A stretch of 64,000 nt of DNA. Source: an uncultured Acidobacteriia bacterium (GTDB taxonomy: Bacteria > Acidobacteriota > Terriglobia > Bryobacterales > Bryobacteraceae). Both the position numbers and the translations under genes were made by a program. The stretch covers positions 19,401 through 83,400 of the forward strand of contig CAIRSA010000005.1 of assembly GCA_903881085.1 (NCBI GenBank), given 5' to 3'. Positions 62,529 through 64,000 of this stretch are shown piece by piece. Position 1 is the first letter of the stretch; each line of letters begins with the position of its first letter. Below the pieces are notes generated by a model that worked only from the letters and a program-made list of their open reading frames with translations, searched no databases and was not told the DNA's origin.

Positions 62529-63751
62529 TTGACACTATGATCGGACACAACCGCAAAGGTTTCCGGCGGAGAGAAGAGCGTGAAAAACGACCACGGGCCG
62601 GGTTGCCAGGGATATTTCTCAATTACTGATTCGTCGATTTGAACGCCGAGCCCGGGGTTTCGCGATACAATCAAATCGCCTCGCTCAATGGCAAGAGGTT
62701 CGGCCAGGATCTCATGCGCCAACGGAAACTCGTACATGAATTTACTGCCGTCTTTCGTATACAGCGGATATTCCAGCCAGGCGACAACCGATTCAGGCCA
62801 GCAGATTCCCAACTGGGCGGCCGCCGCAACCTCCAAATCAGTACCCCAGCAGTGAAAGGCAAAGTTCATCCCTTCCCGTGCGATGGAGGAAAAAATGCGC
62901 TGGGCCATGGAAAAGCCACCCTGACAGACGACATCCATCTGAACCGTATCGACACATCCGTTTTGGATCAGACTGAGAAAACCCGCCTCATCAGGCTCAT
63001 GCTCACCACCGGCAACGGTCACCAGTTCGGTCTGCCTAAGGTCCCTGTATGCCTCATGGTCGGCCGGGGGTAGAGGCTCTTCGAGCCAGGTAATATCCAA
63101 CTTGCCAAGTTCTGCGGCGACCTTCGCTACGGTTTCTGGCGAGTAGCTGCGGTCACCCATTCGCCACCAGGTGTGTGCATCCACCATCAGGCCAAAGTCC
63201 GGTCCAACGGCCTGGCGCATGCGGCGAACGGTTTCGATGTCGCCTTCCGGCCCGGCAGCAGGGCGCATTTTGTAAGCTCCGAAACCCATGTCACGCGCCT
63301 GTACCGCTTCGCGTGCGTAGCCATCCGGATCCATGTACATTCCGGCGCTGCCATAGAGAGCAATACGATCGCGAACGCGTCCGCCAAGCAATTCCGATAC
63401 GGGCACGCCCTGTTGTTTTCCGGCGATATCGTACAAGGCGACTTCGACGCAGCAGTATATTTTCATCAATTCCACGCCAGCTCCGGTCGAGGTACCGAAT
63501 TGAACGCGAAGCGCATCCGGATCTTTTAGAATTCGGCCCTGCAGAAATGGAGCGATGGTGTTTTCGATGAGAGAGAGAGCATGCTCACTGCCAGGCCCAG
63601 GCGCGTAACCTACAACTCCGCTGGCGGTTTCCACGCGAATCAGCATGGCGTCGCGCTTGACAATTTTGCGGGTCCCGCCGAAGTAGGAGAGCACAATCGG
63701 CTCGGCGAAAGGGTAGGACAGCAGGAAGGCACGCACTGTCGAAATTTTCAT
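62516..63751 (-). CDS. Enolase-superfamily (mandelate racemase/muconate lactonizing type) enzyme
   Basis: 411 residues. The N-terminal capping domain (1-125) is followed by the barrel with metal ligands in VDAHTWW (Asp), WLEEPL (Glu) and AGGEHEPDE (Glu), and the general-base positions AYKMRPA (Lys in the K-x-R/K pattern) and FHCWGT (His). This fits acid-sugar dehydratases of the mandelate-racemase subgroup. Proximity to inositol oxygenase, which makes glucuronate, is suggestive but the gene is on the opposite strand and separate. Two hairpins and a T8 tract lie 20 bases upstream of its ATG. Substrate unknown. Confidence 0.87.
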   Translation of the reverse strand: MKISTVRAFLLSYPFAEPIVLSYFGGTRKIVKRDAMLIRVETASGVVGYAPGPGSEHALSLIENTIAPFLQGRILKDPDALRVQFGTSTGAGVELMKIYCCVEVALYDIAGKQQGVPVSELLGGRVRDRIALYGSAGMYMDPDGYAREAVQARDMGFGAYKMRPAAGPEGDIETVRRMRQAVGPDFGLMVDAHTWWRMGDRSYSPETVAKVAAELGKLDITWLEEPLPPADHEAYRDLRQTELVTVAGGEHEPDEAGFLSLIQNGCVDTVQMDVVCQGGFSMAQRIFSSIAREGMNFAFHCWGTDLEVAAAAQLGICWPESVVAWLEYPLYTKDGSKFMYEFPLAHEILAEPLAIERGDLIVSRNPGLGVQIDESVIEKYPWQPGPWSFFTLFSPPETFAVVSDHSVKWVL

Positions 63752-63770
63752 TTTGCTTCAGTATAACTCC

Positions 63771-63853
63771 AAAAAAAAGCCGGGTGTTGGTCAGACGCCC
63801 GGCTGAGGAGCACCCACAAACCGCTCGGAGGATACGGCTTGTGGTAGTGGAGG
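63771..63853 (-). ncRNA. Candidate small RNA or attenuator leader with two hairpins and terminator
   Basis: On the minus strand, an extended -10 (TGATATTGT; TATTGT at 63865-63860) could start an RNA near 63853. It begins with CCTCC (63853-63849), then hairpin 1 (63844-63835 with 63823-63814, 10 bp including one G-U) whose loop shows CCTCC (63831-63827). Hairpin 2 follows (63803-63795 with 63787-63779, six GC pairs), then T8 (63778-63771), a canonical intrinsic terminator. No minus-strand reading frame precedes it. Alternatively it is an attenuator for the enolase-superfamily gene, whose ATG is at 63751. Confidence 0.4.
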
Positions 63854-63890
63854 AACTTTACAATATCAGAAAAATCGAGGTACTAGTACA

Positions 63891-63919
63891 TTGACAACTT
63901 AATACAGAAGCATCATTAT
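63891..63919 (+). promoter_or_regulatory. Sigma70 promoter for the gene at the right edge
   Basis: TTGACA (63891-63896), 17-base spacer, CATTAT (63914-63919). The predicted start is at about 63926, exactly the ATG of the truncated gene, so the transcript would be leaderless. Confidence 0.6.
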
Positions 63920-63925
63920 GGATGC

Positions 63926-64000
63926 ATGAAGCAGACTGAATTGCGACTGAAAGAGTCTGACCGGGTCGCCTTGCGGATTTTCCGCAGCAAGGGAGTGCAT
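63926..64000 (+). CDS. Start of a probable IS630-type transposase, cut by window edge
   Basis: Only 25 codons are inside the window (begins MKQTELRLKESDRVALR). The pattern of a short beta-strand followed by a charged helix and FRSKG resembles the N-terminus of IS630-family transposases or related helix-turn-helix proteins, which start with a short segment and LS/LxEEER-type helix. The evidence is weak because of length. A strong promoter directly precedes it. No inverted terminal repeat could be recognised in 63752-63925. Confidence 0.35.
   Translation, partial: MKQTELRLKESDRVALRIFRSKGVH

Overview
The window looks like the chromosome of a soil-type Acidobacteriota, most likely of the Solibacter/Bryobacter group. 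The evidence is six large (about 920-1100 residue) Oar-like TonB-dependent receptors with an N-terminal carboxypeptidase-regulatory domain, many secreted hydrolases with signal peptides, about 58-60% GC, and a cell-shape cluster joined to an RNase E/G with an acidic/basic low-complexity insertion. The taxonomic call is inference from gene style; no rRNA is present.

Bases 1-46917 form one accessory-looking island devoted mainly to phosphorus-ester and organic-matter scavenging. It opens with a truncated class A acid phosphatase and a four-gene minus-strand operon (PHP-domain protein, GT4 glycosyltransferase, type I phosphodiesterase, MGDG-synthase-like GT28) that could make non-phosphorus glycolipids. 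Then come: receptor 1 with its own terminator; a secreted two-lobed aspartic protease; a purple-acid-phosphatase-type enzyme; receptor 2 with a metallo-beta-lactamase-fold hydrolase, an SGNH hydrolase and an esterase; a minus operon of receptor 3, a GDPD-like phosphodiesterase, a second purple-acid-phosphatase-type protein and a PepSY membrane protein; a PQQ-propeller protein; an intact alkaline phosphatase; receptor 4 followed by a Gfo/Idh/MocA oxidoreductase, a ThuA-like protein, an alkaline-phosphatase-fold protein fused to a beta-propeller with its nucleophile lost, and an FG-GAP/VCBS propeller; receptor 5; receptor 6 with an S1/P1-nuclease/zinc-phospholipase-C-type protein and a YdcF-like protein; and an OmpR-class response regulator with its histidine kinase.

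The main discovery is regulatory. Four promoters in the island (receptors 3, 4 and 5 and the PQQ protein) share one geometry: two copies of a TTAAGATT-like unit exactly 11 bp apart, then an extended -10 TGCTsTAAT whose TAAT starts exactly 17 bases after the second unit. This is how PhoB-type (OmpR-family) activator sites are built, and it suggests a Pho-like regulon in which receptors and phosphatases are switched on together, possibly by the two-component system at 44870-46917.

Bases 46918-48961 are a small, poorer-quality region: gene remnants, a nucleotidyltransferase-like/XRE fusion that looks like a toxin-antitoxin pair joined by a frameshift in a G run, its palindromic operator, a CPBP-protease fragment and a tRNA-Ser(GGA).

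Bases 48980-59495 are housekeeping: a secreted protein, RNase E/G, and the elongasome operon rodA, mrdA (PBP2), mreD, mreC, mreB, all on the minus strand, plus a HExxH-type secreted protein. Bases 59569-64000 hold a long dispersed hairpin, myo-inositol oxygenase with a ROK regulator, a polysaccharide deacetylase, an enolase-superfamily enzyme, a candidate small RNA with CCUCC elements, and the first codons of a probable transposase cut by the right edge.
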